This document shows, one piece after another, positions 35,465 to 45,665 of a stretch of 64,000 bases of DNA. This DNA is from Pseudomonas sp. 8O (GTDB lineage: Bacteria > Pseudomonadota > Gammaproteobacteria > Pseudomonadales > Pseudomonadaceae). Under the pieces are notes generated by a model that ran no database searches, was not told where the DNA came from, and worked only from the letters and a program-made list of their open reading frames with translations. Location: NCBI RefSeq assembly GCF_902506495.1, contig NZ_LR733264.1, positions 2,274,649 to 2,338,648 on the forward strand. Direction: 5' to 3'. The stretch's first letter is position 1. Each line of letters starts with the position of its first letter. The translations under genes were made by a program, and so were the position numbers.

Positions 35465-36799
35465 ATGTCCGAATTGCCTGAACGTCCCACCCCGGTCAGT
35501 TTGCTGCAGGCGTTCTGGTTCTGGCTGAAGCTGGGGCTGATCAGTTTCGGCGGGCCGGCGGGGCAGATTTCGATCATGCATCAGGAGTTGGTGGAGAAGC
35601 GCCGCTGGCTGTCCGAACGGCGCTTTCTGCATGCGCTGAATTACTGCATGTTGCTGCCCGGGCCAGAGGCGCAGCAGTTGGCCACCTATATCGGTTGGCT
35701 GATGCACCGCACCTGGGGTGGGGTGATTGCCGGTGCGCTGTTCGTGCTGCCGTCGCTGTTTATCCTGATTGTGCTGTCCTGGGTCTATCTGGTGTTCGGC
35801 GACGTACCGTTGGTGGCGGGGATTTTCTATGGCATCAAGCCGGCGGTGACTGCCATCGTGGTGCAAGCGGCCTGGCGCATCGGCGGTCGGGTTTTGAAGA
35901 ACGTCTGGCTGTGGGCCATCGCGGCGGCGGCCTTCGTGGCCATATTCGCCCTGCAACTGCCGTTCCCGCTGATCGTGCTGGGCGCGGCGCTGGTGGGGTA
36001 CATCGGCGGACGACTGGCGCCGCAGCACTTCGCGGTCGGTGGTGGCCATGGCGAGAAGGTCGGGGCGCATGCGCCGGCATTGATCGATGACGAGACGCGC
36101 CTGGCGCACACGCATTTTCGCTCCAGCCGGCTGGCGCTGATCCTGTTGGTCGGTGCGGTGCTCTGGTTGTTGCCGATGGGCCTGCTGACCCTGGCGTTCG
36201 GCTGGCAGGGCACGCTGACGCAGATGGGCTGGTTCTTCACCAAGGCGGCGCTGCTGACCTTCGGCGGAGCCTATGCGGTGCTGCCCTACGTGTATCAAGG
36301 TGCCATCGAGCATTACGGCTGGCTGACGCCGCGACAGATGATCGATGGTCTGGCGCTGGGCGAGACCACGCCAGGGCCGTTGATCATGGTGGTGGCGTTT
36401 GTCGCGTTCGTCGGTGCCTATGGCCAGCCGGTGTTCGGCGGCGATTCGGCCTTCGCCAGCGGGGCGTTGGCGGCGGTGCTGGTCACCTGGTTCACCTTCC
36501 TGCCGTCATTTTTGTTCATCCTCGCCGGCGGGCCGCTGGTGGAGTCGACCCACGGGCAGTTGAAGTTCACCGCGCCGCTGACCGGGATCACCGCTGCCGT
36601 GGTTGGGGTGATCCTCAACCTGGCGCTGTTCTTCGGTTATCACGTGCTCTGGCCCGACGGTTTCACCGGCACGTTCGATTGGGTGTCGGCGTTGATTACC
36701 CTCGGTGCGGGCGTGGCGTTGCTGGGCTTCAAGCGCGGGGTGATCGAGACGCTGGTGGCCTGTGCGCTGGTGGGGTTGGTGGTGTATGTGTTGGTTTGA
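35465..36799 (+). CDS. chrA: Chromate transporter ChrA
   Basis: A 444-residue long-chain CHR protein with two homologous halves. The first has LISFGGPAGQISIMHQELVEKRRWL and LNYCMLLPGPEAQQLATYIGW. The second has LLTFGGAYAVLPYVYQGAIEHYGWL and GLALGETTPGPLIMVVAFVAF. ChrA exports chromate, and some members may move sulfate. The ATG at 35465 follows a weak GGAA site; an in-frame start 24 codons earlier is possible. Its place in a sulfur-uptake region, with oscA elsewhere in the window, fits the known entry of chromate through sulfate transporters. Confidence 0.92.
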   Translation: MSELPERPTPVSLLQAFWFWLKLGLISFGGPAGQISIMHQELVEKRRWLSERRFLHALNYCMLLPGPEAQQLATYIGWLMHRTWGGVIAGALFVLPSLFILIVLSWVYLVFGDVPLVAGIFYGIKPAVTAIVVQAAWRIGGRVLKNVWLWAIAAAAFVAIFALQLPFPLIVLGAALVGYIGGRLAPQHFAVGGGHGEKVGAHAPALIDDETRLAHTHFRSSRLALILLVGAVLWLLPMGLLTLAFGWQGTLTQMGWFFTKAALLTFGGAYAVLPYVYQGAIEHYGWLTPRQMIDGLALGETTPGPLIMVVAFVAFVGAYGQPVFGGDSAFASGALAAVLVTWFTFLPSFLFILAGGPLVESTHGQLKFTAPLTGITAAVVGVILNLALFFGYHVLWPDGFTGTFDWVSALITLGAGVALLGFKRGVIETLVACALVGLVVYVLV

Positions 36800-37076
36800 G
36801 TGGTGGGCTTGCGATCGCTTGGTGGGTTACGCGGCGCTTGAGGTTGGTGCGCGGCCGTAGGAGCGGTGTTCTGCGCCGCTAACCCGCCCTACGGGTATGC
36901 GTTCATGCAGTCGCAGCCGCCTGGATAAGTCGCCGCTCAAGCGCCTCCCACAGGGCTGATCCCACTGCATCAATACGATTTCTTTACGCCCCGGCGGCGG
37001 GGCGCCAATCGAATCTTTACGGCCAGCCTTTCGACAATGCTCGCGAGCGGATTCCCCGCATCGTGGAGCTTTGGAC

Positions 37077-37166
37077 ATGAACGCAATCGATGGTGTGTCG
37101 CTGATCCTGGTGGTCGGCCTCTTCGCCTACCTGCTGTCGGCGCTGCTGACCGCCGGGCGTGGCTGA
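37077..37166 (+). CDS. kdpF: KdpF small membrane subunit of the potassium pump
   Basis: A 29-residue single-helix peptide beginning [20 protein letters not shown] and ending TAGRG. GGAG lies 9 bases upstream of the ATG. KdpF stabilises the KdpABC complex. The stop codon is 10 bases before the kdpA start. It is too short for most gene callers. The 277-base gap upstream holds a CGTAGGAGCGG-type repeat (about 36856) and presumably the KdpE-controlled promoter. Confidence 0.88.
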   Translation: MNAIDGVSLILVVGLFAYLLSALLTAGRG

Positions 37167-37176
37167 GGAGACGGCC

Positions 37177-38865
37177 ATGCACGACTACGACTGGCTGCTG
37201 CTGGCGGCCTTCTTCCTGCTGGTGCTGGCGCCGGCACCTTTTCTCGGACGCTACTTCTACCGCGTGATGGAGGGCCAGCGCACCTGGCTCAGCCCGGTGC
37301 TGCAGCCGGTGGAGCGCCTGTGCTACCGCGTGGCCGGCGTCGACCCGGAGCGTGAGCAAAGCTGGCGCGGTTACGCCCTGGCGCTGCTGGCCTTCACCCT
37401 GGTCTGCCTGCTGGTGCTGATGAGCATTCTGCTGGTGCAGGGCGCTCTGCCGCTCAACCCGCAGCAGCTCGCCGGACTGAGCCTGCCACTGGCGTTCAAC
37501 ACGGCGGTGAGCTTCGTCACCAACACCAACTGGCAGGCCTACAGCGGTGAGGCGCAGCTGAGCTATTTCAGCCAGATGCTCGGCCTCGGGGTGCAGAACT
37601 TCGTCAGCCCGGCGGTGGGTCTGGCGGTGCTGGTGGTGCTGTGCCGGGGCCTGGCGCGGCAGTCCAGCGACCGCCTGGGCAATTTCTGGGTCGACATCAC
37701 CCGCGCCGTGCTCTACGGCCTGCTGCCGCTGTGCCTGGTGCTGGCGGTGCTGCTGGTGTGGCAAGGCGTGCCGCAAAACTTCAGCGACTACGTCTCGGCC
37801 ACTACCCTGCAAGGCAGCGAGCAGACCCTGCCGATGGGGCCGGCGGCCAGCCAGATTGCGATCAAGCAACTGGGCACCAACGGCGGCGGCTTCTTCGGCG
37901 TCAACTCGGCGCATCCGTTCGAAAACCCCACGGCGCTCAGCAACCTGCTGGAGCTGGCGTCGATCCTGCTGATTCCGGCGGCGCTGGTGTTCACCTTCGG
38001 CCATTACGTGCGTGACCTGCGCCAGAGTCGGGCGATCCTGGCCAGCATGCTGGTGCTGTTCGTCATCGGCCTGGCTGTTTGCGCCTGGGCGGAGTTGCAG
38101 CCGAACCCGGCGCTGGCGGGGCTGCCCATCGAGCAGGTCGGCTCGCTGGAGGGCAAGGAGGCGCGCTTCGGCAGCTTCGCCTCGGCGCTCTGGGCGACCA
38201 CCACCACGGCGGCGTCCAACGGTTCGGTGAACGCGATGCACGACAGCTTCAGCGCCCTGGGCGGGCTGGTGCCGCTGGTCAACATGCTGCTTGGCGAGAT
38301 CGTCTTCGGCGGCGTCGGTGCGGGCCTCTACGGCATGCTGCTGTTCGTGCTGATCGCGGTGTTCCTCGCCGGCCTGATGATTGGCCGCACGCCGGCCTAT
38401 CTGGGCAAGAAGCTGGAGGCTCGCGAGGTGCGCCTGATGGTCGCCACACTGCTGGTGATGCCGGTCGGCGTGCTGGTGTTCGGCGCCCTGGCGGTGAGTT
38501 TCGCCGGGCCTGCGGCGTCCATCGGCAACCCCGGCCCGCATGGCTTCAGCCAGGCGCTTTATGCCTACGGCTCGGCCACCGGCAACAACGGCTCGGCTTT
38601 CGCCGGCTTCACCGCCGACACCCCCTACCACAACCTGATGCTCGGCCTGGCCATGCTGCTCGGGCGCTTCGGCTACATCCTGCCGGTGCTGGCGATTGCC
38701 GGCAGCCTGGCGGCCAAGCGCGCCGCGCCGCAGGGGCAGAACAGTTTTCCCACCCATGGGCCGCTGTTCGTCGTGCTGCTGACCCTGACCATCCTCCTGG
38801 TGGGTGGCCTGACCTTCATGCCGGCGCTGGCCCTGGGCCCGCTGGCCGAATACCTGGCGTTCTGA
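37177..38865 (+). CDS. kdpA: Potassium-transporting ATPase subunit KdpA
   Basis: A 562-residue ten-helix channel-like subunit. [42 protein letters not shown] and [20 protein letters not shown] are the potassium selectivity-filter regions. GAGGAG precedes the ATG at 37177; a frame six codons longer overlaps kdpF and is rejected. It provides the K+ path of the high-affinity Kdp pump. Confidence 0.96.
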   Translation: MHDYDWLLLAAFFLLVLAPAPFLGRYFYRVMEGQRTWLSPVLQPVERLCYRVAGVDPEREQSWRGYALALLAFTLVCLLVLMSILLVQGALPLNPQQLAGLSLPLAFNTAVSFVTNTNWQAYSGEAQLSYFSQMLGLGVQNFVSPAVGLAVLVVLCRGLARQSSDRLGNFWVDITRAVLYGLLPLCLVLAVLLVWQGVPQNFSDYVSATTLQGSEQTLPMGPAASQIAIKQLGTNGGGFFGVNSAHPFENPTALSNLLELASILLIPAALVFTFGHYVRDLRQSRAILASMLVLFVIGLAVCAWAELQPNPALAGLPIEQVGSLEGKEARFGSFASALWATTTTAASNGSVNAMHDSFSALGGLVPLVNMLLGEIVFGGVGAGLYGMLLFVLIAVFLAGLMIGRTPAYLGKKLEAREVRLMVATLLVMPVGVLVFGALAVSFAGPAASIGNPGPHGFSQALYAYGSATGNNGSAFAGFTADTPYHNLMLGLAMLLGRFGYILPVLAIAGSLAAKRAAPQGQNSFPTHGPLFVVLLTLTILLVGGLTFMPALALGPLAEYLAF

Positions 38866-38878
38866 AGGAGAAACCGTG

Positions 38879-40951
38879 ATGAATGCCCCCGTAACGGCGC
38901 AACGCAGCGTCAAATCGTCCAGCAGCCAGCCGCAGACCGGCCTCGGCGCGCTGTGGCGCCCGGCCCTCAAACAGGCCTTCGTCAAGCTCGACCCGCGCCA
39001 ACTGGTGCGCTCGCCAGTGATGCTGGTGGTGGAGCTGACAGCGCTGGTCACCAGCGTGCTGTGCTTCGTCCCCTTCGTCCGTCCAGAAGCAGGTGCGGTG
39101 AGCACCGCCCTGGGCGTGCAGATCGCCCTGTGGCTGTGGTTCACCGTGCTCTTCGCCAACTTCGCCGAAGCGCTGGCCGAGGGCCGTGGCAAGGCCCGCG
39201 CCGACAGCCTCAAGTCCGGCAGCCAGGGGCTGATGGCGAGCAAGCAGGTCGGTGCGCAGTTCCAGTCCGTACCGGCCAGCAGCCTGCGCAAGGGCGATGT
39301 GGTGCGGGTCGAGGCCGGTGACCTGATCCCCGGTGACGGCGAGGTGATCGAAGGTGTGGCGGCGGTCAACGAGGCCGCCATCACCGGCGAATCCGCGCCG
39401 GTGATCCGCGAGTCCGGTGGCGACCGCTCGGCAGTGACGGGCAACACCCGGCTGGTGTCGGACTGGCTGCTGGTCAGAATCAGCGCCAACCCCGGCGAGT
39501 CCACCCTCGACCGCATGATTGCCCTGGTCGAAGGCGCGCGCCGGCAGAAGACGCCTAATGAAGTGGCGTTGGATATCCTGCTGATCGGCCTGACCCTGAT
39601 CTTTCTGCTGGTGGTGGCCACGCTGCAGCCGTTCGCCCGTTTCGCCGACGGCGATCTGCCGCTGATCTACCTGGCGGCGCTGCTGGTGACGCTGATCCCG
39701 ACCACCATCGGCGGCCTGCTCTCGGCCATCGGCATCGCCGGCATGGATCGCCTGGTGCGTCTGAACGTCATTGCCAAGTCCGGCCGCGCCGTGGAGGCCG
39801 CTGGCGACGTGCACACCCTGCTGCTGGACAAGACCGGCACCATCACCTTCGGCAACCGCCGTTGCAGCGCCATGGTCAAGGCACCGGGTGTGTCCACGCT
39901 GGAACTGGCCGAGGCGGCGTTGCTGGCCTCGCAGGGCGACGACACGCCGGAGGGCAAGTCCATCGTCGAGTACCTGTCGGCGCTGCACACGATGGAGGTG
40001 CCCGACCGCGCGAGCGTGACGCTGATCGCTTTCAGCGCCGAGACGCGCCTGTCCGGTGCCGACGTGCGTGGCGTGGCTTATCGCAAGGGTGCGGTGGACG
40101 CCGTGCTGGCCTACCTCGACCTGGGGCGTGACGACCTGCCGGCGCCGCTGGCGCGCGAGGTGGAGAAGATCGCCCAGAGTGGTGGCACGCCGCTGCTGGT
40201 GGCCGGGAATGGGCGCCTGCTCGGCGCCATCCACCTCAAGGACGTGGTCAAGCCGGGCATCCGCGAGCGTTTCGCCGAGCTGCGCGCCATGGGCATCCGC
40301 ACCGTCATGGTGACCGGCGACAACCCGCTGACCGCCGCCGCCATCGCCGCCGAGGCGGGTGTGGACGACGTGATCGCCGAGGCCACGCCGGAGAAGAAGC
40401 TGGCGCGCATCCGCGCCGAGCAAGCCGAAGGCAAGCTGGTGGCGATGTGCGGCGACGGTGCCAACGACGCCCCGGCGCTGGCCCAGGCCGACGTCGGCCT
40501 GGCGATGAACGACGGCACCCAGGCCGCCCGTGAGGCCGCCAACCTGGTGGATCTGGACAGCGACCCGACCAAGCTGATCGACGTGGTGCAGGTGGGCAAG
40601 GAGCTGCTGGTGACGCGCGGCGCGCTGACCACCTTCTCGGTGGCCAACGACGTGGCCAAGTACTTCGCCATCCTTCCGGCGCTGTTCGCCGGCATCTACC
40701 CGCAGCTCGGCGCGCTCAACCTGATGCAGCTGCACAGCCCGCAGAGCGCGATCCTCTCGGCCATCGTGTTCAACGCGCTGATCATCGTCGCGCTGATTCC
40801 GCTGGCGCTGCGCGGCGTGCGCATCCCCGCGCTGGATGCCGGCCAACTGTTGCGGCGCAACCTGCTGATCTACGGCCTGGGCGGGCTCGTCGCGCCCTTC
40901 GTCGGCATCAAGCTGCTCGACCTGCTGCTGGTGGGGTTGGGCTGGGTGTAG
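38879..40951 (+). CDS. kdpB: Potassium-transporting P-type ATPase subunit KdpB
   Basis: A 690-residue P-type ATPase. The phosphorylated aspartate Asp317 lies in [13 protein letters not shown]. The actuator loop reads [25 protein letters not shown], and the hinge is [21 protein letters not shown] followed by [21 protein letters not shown]. The ATG at 38879 has AAGGAG at good spacing; a GTG one codon earlier also fits. It couples ATP hydrolysis to K+ uptake. Confidence 0.96.
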   Translation: MNAPVTAQRSVKSSSSQPQTGLGALWRPALKQAFVKLDPRQLVRSPVMLVVELTALVTSVLCFVPFVRPEAGAVSTALGVQIALWLWFTVLFANFAEALAEGRGKARADSLKSGSQGLMASKQVGAQFQSVPASSLRKGDVVRVEAGDLIPGDGEVIEGVAAVNEAAITGESAPVIRESGGDRSAVTGNTRLVSDWLLVRISANPGESTLDRMIALVEGARRQKTPNEVALDILLIGLTLIFLLVVATLQPFARFADGDLPLIYLAALLVTLIPTTIGGLLSAIGIAGMDRLVRLNVIAKSGRAVEAAGDVHTLLLDKTGTITFGNRRCSAMVKAPGVSTLELAEAALLASQGDDTPEGKSIVEYLSALHTMEVPDRASVTLIAFSAETRLSGADVRGVAYRKGAVDAVLAYLDLGRDDLPAPLAREVEKIAQSGGTPLLVAGNGRLLGAIHLKDVVKPGIRERFAELRAMGIRTVMVTGDNPLTAAAIAAEAGVDDVIAEATPEKKLARIRAEQAEGKLVAMCGDGANDAPALAQADVGLAMNDGTQAAREAANLVDLDSDPTKLIDVVQVGKELLVTRGALTTFSVANDVAKYFAILPALFAGIYPQLGALNLMQLHSPQSAILSAIVFNALIIVALIPLALRGVRIPALDAGQLLRRNLLIYGLGGLVAPFVGIKLLDLLLVGLGWV

Positions 40952-40972
40952 GCGCGTTGTTTGAACGTTCTT

Positions 40973-41162
40973 GTAGGAGCGGATTCATCCGCGAAATGTT
41001 CGGGCACGGCGCCAAGACCATCGCGAATGAATTCGCTCCTACAAGAGCATCTCTGCGCCTGGATGCATGGTCGGTAGGAGCGGATTTATCCGCGAAATGG
41101 CCAGGCACGGTGCCAAGACGAATGACACAAGCCAAGCGACGTAGCCCGGATGCAATCCGGGG
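40973..41162. repeat. REP cluster inside the kdp operon
   Basis: It contains GTAGGAGCGGATTCATCCGC, a complementary GAATTCGCTCCTAC arm, a second GTAGGAGCGGATTTATCCGC unit and a CGTAGCCCGGATGCAATCCG unit. Together they widen the kdpB-kdpC gap to 233 bases, where these genes are normally nearly contiguous. Confidence 0.85.
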
Positions 41163-41184
41163 CAATCTGAACAGGAGACTCATC

Positions 41185-41742
41185 ATGCTCGACTCAATCC
41201 GCCCTGCCATCACCACACTGGCCTTCATGACCTTGCTGGTCGGGGTCGCCTATCCCTTGACCGTCACTGGCGTGGCGCACCTGGCTTTTCCCGATCAGGC
41301 CGCCGGTAGCCTGGTGCGCGACGACACCGGCGAGGTGCGCGGCAGCCGTCTGATCGCCCAGGCCTTCGATGGTGATCAGTGGTTCCAGTCGCGCCCCTCG
41401 GCCGGTGACTACGCCACCGTGGCCAGCGGCGCCAGCAACCTGGCGGCCAGCAACCCGAAGCTGTTTGCCCGCATCGAGCAGGCCAGCGCCGGCCTTGCCG
41501 GTGACACGCCGGTGCCGATGCAATTGGTCACTACCTCGGGCAGCGGCCTCGACCCGCACCTGTCACCTGAGGCCGTCACCTGGCAGGTGCCGCGCATCGC
41601 CCAGGCCCGTGGCATGGCCGAAGCCGAGCTGCTGCGCCTGGTTGAGGCGCACACCGAGCGCCCGCTGTTCGGCCCGGCGCTGGTCAATGTGCTGGCTCTG
41701 AACCTGGCGCTGGTCGACAATCCATCCACTTCTTCCCAGTGA
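41185..41742 (+). CDS. kdpC: Potassium-transporting ATPase subunit KdpC
   Basis: A 185-residue protein with one N-terminal helix ([20 protein letters not shown]) and a soluble domain with [24 protein letters not shown] and [22 protein letters not shown], both diagnostic for KdpC. AGGAG precedes the ATG. It assembles with KdpA and KdpB. It is separated from kdpB by a REP cluster and from kdpD by 10 bases. Confidence 0.95.
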   Translation: MLDSIRPAITTLAFMTLLVGVAYPLTVTGVAHLAFPDQAAGSLVRDDTGEVRGSRLIAQAFDGDQWFQSRPSAGDYATVASGASNLAASNPKLFARIEQASAGLAGDTPVPMQLVTTSGSGLDPHLSPEAVTWQVPRIAQARGMAEAELLRLVEAHTERPLFGPALVNVLALNLALVDNPSTSSQ

Positions 41743-41752
41743 CGAGTGCTCG

Positions 41753-44404
41753 ATGAACGACAGCCTGCGCGCCGAAGCGCTGCTCGCCGACCTGCCCCGC
41801 GAAGGCCGTGGCCGGCTCAAGGTGTTTCTCGGTGCGGCGCCGGGCGTGGGCAAGACCTACGCCATGCTCCAGGCCGCCCATGCGCAACTGCGCCAGGGCG
41901 TGTTGCTGCGCGCCGGGGTGGTGGAAAGCCACGGCCGCAGCGAGACCGAGGCGCTGCTGCTGGGGCTGCCACAGCAGCCACCGCTGCGCCTGCCGTATCG
42001 CGGTCTTGAACTCAGCGAGATGGACCTCGACGGTCTGCTCGCCGACCCACCCAAGCTGGCGCTGGTCGATGAGCTGGCGCACAGCAACGCCCCCGGCAGC
42101 CGCCACGCCAAGCGCTGGCAGGACGTGCAGGAGCTGCTTGCTGCCGTCATCGACGTCTACACCACGGTCAACGTCCAGCACCTGGAAAGCCTCAACGACC
42201 GCGTCCGCGACATCACCGGCGTGCAGGTGCGCGAGACGGTGCCGGACTGGGTGCTGCAGGAAGCCGACGAGATCCAGCTGGTCGACCTGCCGCCGCGCGA
42301 GCTGCTCGAACGCCTGCGCGACGGCAAGGTGTACATGCCCGAGCAGGCGCGCGCGGCCATCGACGCCTTCTTCTCGCCGACCAACCTGACTGCGCTGCGC
42401 GAACTGGCCATGCAGACCGCCGCCGCGCGGGTCGATGCCGACCTCGACCAACGCTACCGCCAGCTCGGCCAGGCCGCGCCCAGCGTGCTCGGGCGCCTGC
42501 TGGTGGGTGTTGATGGCGATGGCGAGGCCGAGCGTCTGGTGCGTCATGCCTGTCGGGTGGCCGAGCGTCGTCATCTGCCCTGGTCGGTGGTGCACGTGGA
42601 CGGCCGCCAGGCCATGGACGAGGAGCAGCGTGGCCGTCTGCAAGCCGCGCTGCGCCTGGCCGAGCGCCTCGGTGGCGAGGTGGTGACGCTGCACGGCGAC
42701 TCGGTGGCGCGCACGCTGCTCGACCATGCCCGCGAGCGCCGCGCCAGCCTGATCCTGGTCGGCAACAGTACGCGGCGCCTGCGTCGGCGCTGGTTCGGTC
42801 GCGGTCTTGGCGAGCGCCTGCTGGCTGCCGGGGCCGGGCTGGAGGTGAGTGTGCTGGATGCGGCGGGTGATCAGCCACGGGCTGGCCGGCGCACGCGCAT
42901 CGCCCCGCGCTGGCGCGACTACCTGCTGGCCACACTGGCGACTGCCTGCGCCACGCTGATCTCCCTCGGCCTGGCGCGGGTGCTGGAGCTGCCGAACATC
43001 TCCCTGGTGTTCCTCGCCGCCGTACTGCTGGTGGCGGTGCGCAGCAGCCTGGGGCCGGCGCTGGCGTGCTCGGGGCTGTCGTTCCTGGCCTACAACTTCC
43101 TGTTCATCCCGCCGACCCTGACCCTGCGCATCCAGCGTCAGGAAGACGTGCTGACCCTGCTGTTCTTCCTGCTCATGGCTGGGTTGACCGGCAACCTGGC
43201 CAGCCGCCAGCGGCGCCAGGTGCAGGCGCTGCGGCAGGCGCAGGGCGAAACCACGGCGCTGCTGGAGCTGTCGCGCAAGCTCACCGTTGCTGCCGACCGC
43301 CAGGCCGTGCTGGCGGTGGCTGAGCAGCAATTGGGTGGCTGGGCGGACATGCAGCTGACCCTGCTGTCGCGCAGCGCTGATGGGCAGTGGCGCCATGAGG
43401 GGGGGCTGCCCGCCGAGTTGCCCGATGCCGAACGCGCCGCCGCCGACTGGGCCTGGCAGCACGAGCAACCTGCCGGCCTCGGCACCGACACCCTGCCCAG
43501 CAGTCGCTGGTGGTGGTGGCCGTTGTGTGGCGAGGAGGGACCGCTGCTGCTGATCGGTTTGCAGAGCGCCGACGGCACACCGCTGGCGGACGAGCGTCGG
43601 CGCCTGGTGGCTGCCCTTGCCCAGCCGCTGGCGCAGGCCCTGGCCCGTGCGCAATTGGCCGAGGAGCTGGAAGCGGCGCGTCTGCATGGGCAGACCGAGG
43701 AGCTGCGCAGCGCGCTGCTGGCTTCGGTGTCGCACGACCTGCGCACGCCGCTGACGGCCATGCGCGGCTCCATCGACAGTCTGCTGGCGCTGGGCGATGC
43801 GATCCCTGCGGCGGATCGTAACGAGCTGCTGGAGGGCACCCGAGACGAGGCCGAGCGCCTCGACCGCTACATCCAGAACCTGCTCGACATGACCCGCCTC
43901 GGCCATGGCGGGCTCAAACTGGCGCGCGACTGGGTGGCGCCCAGCGACATCGTCGCCAGCGCCCTGCAACGCCTGCGCGCGGTGCTAGCGCCGCTGCAGG
44001 TCGAATGCGTACTGCCGACGGAACCACCGCTGCTGTACGTGCACGCGGCGCTGATCGAGCAGGCACTGATCAACGTGCTGGAGAATGCCGCGCGCTTCTC
44101 GCCGCCCGGTGGCCGTCTGCGCGTGGCGCTGGAGTACGATGAACAGGCGCTGCGCTTCGTCGTCGCCGACCAGGGCCCTGGCATTCCCGAGGCGGAACGG
44201 GCGAAGATCTTCGACATGTTCTACACCGCAGCGCGGGGTGATCGCGGCGGCCAGGGTACGGGCCTGGGCCTGGCGATCTGCCAGGGTATGGTGGGTGCCC
44301 ATGGCGGCCGCGTCACGGTCGGCGAGGGGCTCGACGGCCGTGGCGCCAGCCTGACCCTGCACCTGCCATTGACCGCGCAACCGCAAGCCGCCGAGGAAGA
44401 CTGA
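41753..44404 (+). CDS. kdpD: Osmosensitive K+ sensor histidine kinase KdpD
   Basis: An 883-residue sensor kinase. The N-terminal KdpD domain has a Walker-type GAAPGVGKT (27-35) and QHLESLNDRVRDITGVQVRETVPDWVL. A universal-stress-like domain, four membrane helices (about 400-500) and a GAF-like region follow. The kinase core has His661 in SVSHDLRTPLTAMRGS and GQGTGLGLAICQGMVGAHGG. It phosphorylates KdpE under low K+. Its stop overlaps the kdpE start as TGATG. Confidence 0.95.
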   Translation: MNDSLRAEALLADLPREGRGRLKVFLGAAPGVGKTYAMLQAAHAQLRQGVLLRAGVVESHGRSETEALLLGLPQQPPLRLPYRGLELSEMDLDGLLADPPKLALVDELAHSNAPGSRHAKRWQDVQELLAAVIDVYTTVNVQHLESLNDRVRDITGVQVRETVPDWVLQEADEIQLVDLPPRELLERLRDGKVYMPEQARAAIDAFFSPTNLTALRELAMQTAAARVDADLDQRYRQLGQAAPSVLGRLLVGVDGDGEAERLVRHACRVAERRHLPWSVVHVDGRQAMDEEQRGRLQAALRLAERLGGEVVTLHGDSVARTLLDHARERRASLILVGNSTRRLRRRWFGRGLGERLLAAGAGLEVSVLDAAGDQPRAGRRTRIAPRWRDYLLATLATACATLISLGLARVLELPNISLVFLAAVLLVAVRSSLGPALACSGLSFLAYNFLFIPPTLTLRIQRQEDVLTLLFFLLMAGLTGNLASRQRRQVQALRQAQGETTALLELSRKLTVAADRQAVLAVAEQQLGGWADMQLTLLSRSADGQWRHEGGLPAELPDAERAAADWAWQHEQPAGLGTDTLPSSRWWWWPLCGEEGPLLLIGLQSADGTPLADERRRLVAALAQPLAQALARAQLAEELEAARLHGQTEELRSALLASVSHDLRTPLTAMRGSIDSLLALGDAIPAADRNELLEGTRDEAERLDRYIQNLLDMTRLGHGGLKLARDWVAPSDIVASALQRLRAVLAPLQVECVLPTEPPLLYVHAALIEQALINVLENAARFSPPGGRLRVALEYDEQALRFVVADQGPGIPEAERAKIFDMFYTAARGDRGGQGTGLGLAICQGMVGAHGGRVTVGEGLDGRGASLTLHLPLTAQPQAAEED

Positions 44405-45096
44405 TGAGCCAAGGGCCGAACATTCTGCTGATCGACGACGAGGCGCAGATTCGCAAGTTCCTGCGCATCGCCCTTAGCGCCCAGGGCTATCGGGTGCTGG
44501 AGGCGGCGAACGGCGAAGACGGCCTGGCCCAGGCGGCACTGCACAACCCCGATCTCGTCGTGCTCGACCTCGGCCTGCCCGACCTCGACGGCCAGCAGGT
44601 ACTGCGCGGCTTGCGCGAATGGAGCCAGGTGCCGGTGCTGGTGCTCTCGGTGCGCGCCAGCGAGGGCGAGAAGGTGCTGGCGCTGGATGGCGGCGCCAAT
44701 GACTACGTGACCAAGCCGTTCGGCATCCAGGAGTTCCTCGCCCGTGTGCGCGTGCTGCTGCGCCAGGGCCAGGGGCGTGAAGCGCTGCCGGCGAGCATCG
44801 TCTGTGGCGCGCTGAACATCGATCTGGCCTACCGCCGGGTCACCCTCGACGACGCCGAAATCGCCCTGACGCCCAAGGAATATGCTGTGCTGGCGCTGCT
44901 CGCCCAGCACCTCGGCCGGGTCGTGACCCAGCAACAACTGCTGCGCGACATCTGGGGGCCCAGCCACGTCGGCGACAGCCACTACCTGCGCGTGGTGGTC
45001 GGCCACCTGCGGCAGAAGCTCGGCGACGACCCGGCCGCGCCGCGCTACCTGATCACCGAGGCCGGTGTGGGTTATCGCCTGCGCGAGCCCGCCTAA
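44404..45096 (+). CDS. kdpE: Response regulator KdpE
   Basis: A 230-residue OmpR-type regulator. The receiver has Asp55 in LVVLDLGLPDLDG and the conserved lysine in NDYVTKPFGIQEF. The C-terminal winged helix has LTPKEYAVLALLAQHLGRVVTQQQLLRDIWG and HYLRVVVGHLRQKL. It activates kdpFABC when phosphorylated by KdpD. It converges on a GNAT gene, with 4 bases of overlap. Confidence 0.95.
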   Translation: MSQGPNILLIDDEAQIRKFLRIALSAQGYRVLEAANGEDGLAQAALHNPDLVVLDLGLPDLDGQQVLRGLREWSQVPVLVLSVRASEGEKVLALDGGANDYVTKPFGIQEFLARVRVLLRQGQGREALPASIVCGALNIDLAYRRVTLDDAEIALTPKEYAVLALLAQHLGRVVTQQQLLRDIWGPSHVGDSHYLRVVVGHLRQKLGDDPAAPRYLITEAGVGYRLREPA

Positions 45097-45548
45097 AGTA
45101 CCAAGGCCAGGCGCAAACGATCCCGATGCTGCAGGCCGTTCTCGAACAGCGGCTCGGGGTAGTGCTGCGGGAAATAATCCGGCTCCACCGCCACCACGCG
45201 AAAACCGGCGCGCTGGTAGAAGGTCAGCTGGTGACCGAAGGTGCCGGTGCCCAGCTCCAGTCGCTGCGCCCCGAGCTGCCGGGCCTGCTCGATGGCGTGG
45301 CGTAGCAGCAGGGCGCCGATGCCCTGGCCCTGGTGCTCGGGTGCCACGGCGATGTTCATCAGTTCCCAGGTGTCGGCCGTCAGGGCCTTGATCACGTAGA
45401 CGCCGACAGTCGCTTCGCCCAGGCGTGCGACCACGCAATGACCCTCCTGCAGATAGCGGGCGATGACGCTGGGGCTGGGGTCGGCCTCCAGCAGCAGCGC
45501 TATCGGTACCTGTTCGCTGGGAACCTTGTGCAGGCTTGGGGTGGGCAT
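45093..45548 (-). CDS. GNAT-family N-acetyltransferase
   Basis: A 151-residue acetyltransferase. ELMNIAVAPEHQGQGIGALLLRHAIEQAR holds the acetyl-CoA pyrophosphate loop (QGQGIG), and LELGTGTFGHQLTFYQRAGFRVVAVEPDYF contains the catalytic-side strand. The FYQRAGFR and DYFPQHYPEPLFENG ending recalls the YjgM/YhfO-like subgroup. It converges on kdpE and is divergent from lsfA, possibly sharing its promoter region. Acceptor unknown. Confidence 0.82.
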   Translation of the reverse strand: MPTPSLHKVPSEQVPIALLLEADPSPSVIARYLQEGHCVVARLGEATVGVYVIKALTADTWELMNIAVAPEHQGQGIGALLLRHAIEQARQLGAQRLELGTGTFGHQLTFYQRAGFRVVAVEPDYFPQHYPEPLFENGLQHRDRLRLALVL

Positions 45549-45560
45549 GACGAACCTTCC

Positions 45561-45607
45561 TTGAATAACTTTTTGGTTATAAATAAATCATTATTTATTC
45601 TTTTTGT
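45561..45607. promoter_or_regulatory. A+T-rich control region of the lsfA-ssu genes
   Basis: It contains CTTTTTGGTTAT (45569-45580), a perfect AATAAAT/ATTTATT dyad with 4-base spacer (45582-45599), and TTATTCTTTTTGT (45595-45607). The last string matches the oscA region exactly, and the first matches 27679-27690 at 11 of 12 positions. Likely a sulfate-starvation (CysB-type) promoter region. Confidence 0.5.
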
Positions 45608-45665
45608 TTCGATTGGTTCCTGAGCATAGTGAGCACCACGCAAGCTACTGCCAAGGAGCACGATC

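Noticed and set aside
35187..35465. 92-codon open frame before chrA
   Set aside because: No family resemblance or good ribosome site, and poor codon character; it overlaps the chrA start.
36970..39621. 883-codon open frame on the minus strand opposite kdpF-kdpA-kdpB
   Set aside because: It is the antisense shadow of G+C-rich kdp coding DNA; the residues are low-complexity (Arg/Gln/His-rich) and match no family, while the plus strand encodes unmistakable Kdp proteins.
38816..40846. 676-codon minus-strand frame opposite kdpB
   Set aside because: Antisense shadow of kdpB with His/Arg/Gln-rich composition and no recognisable motif.
41684..43969. 761-codon minus-strand frame opposite kdpD
   Set aside because: Antisense shadow of kdpD; no domain signature.
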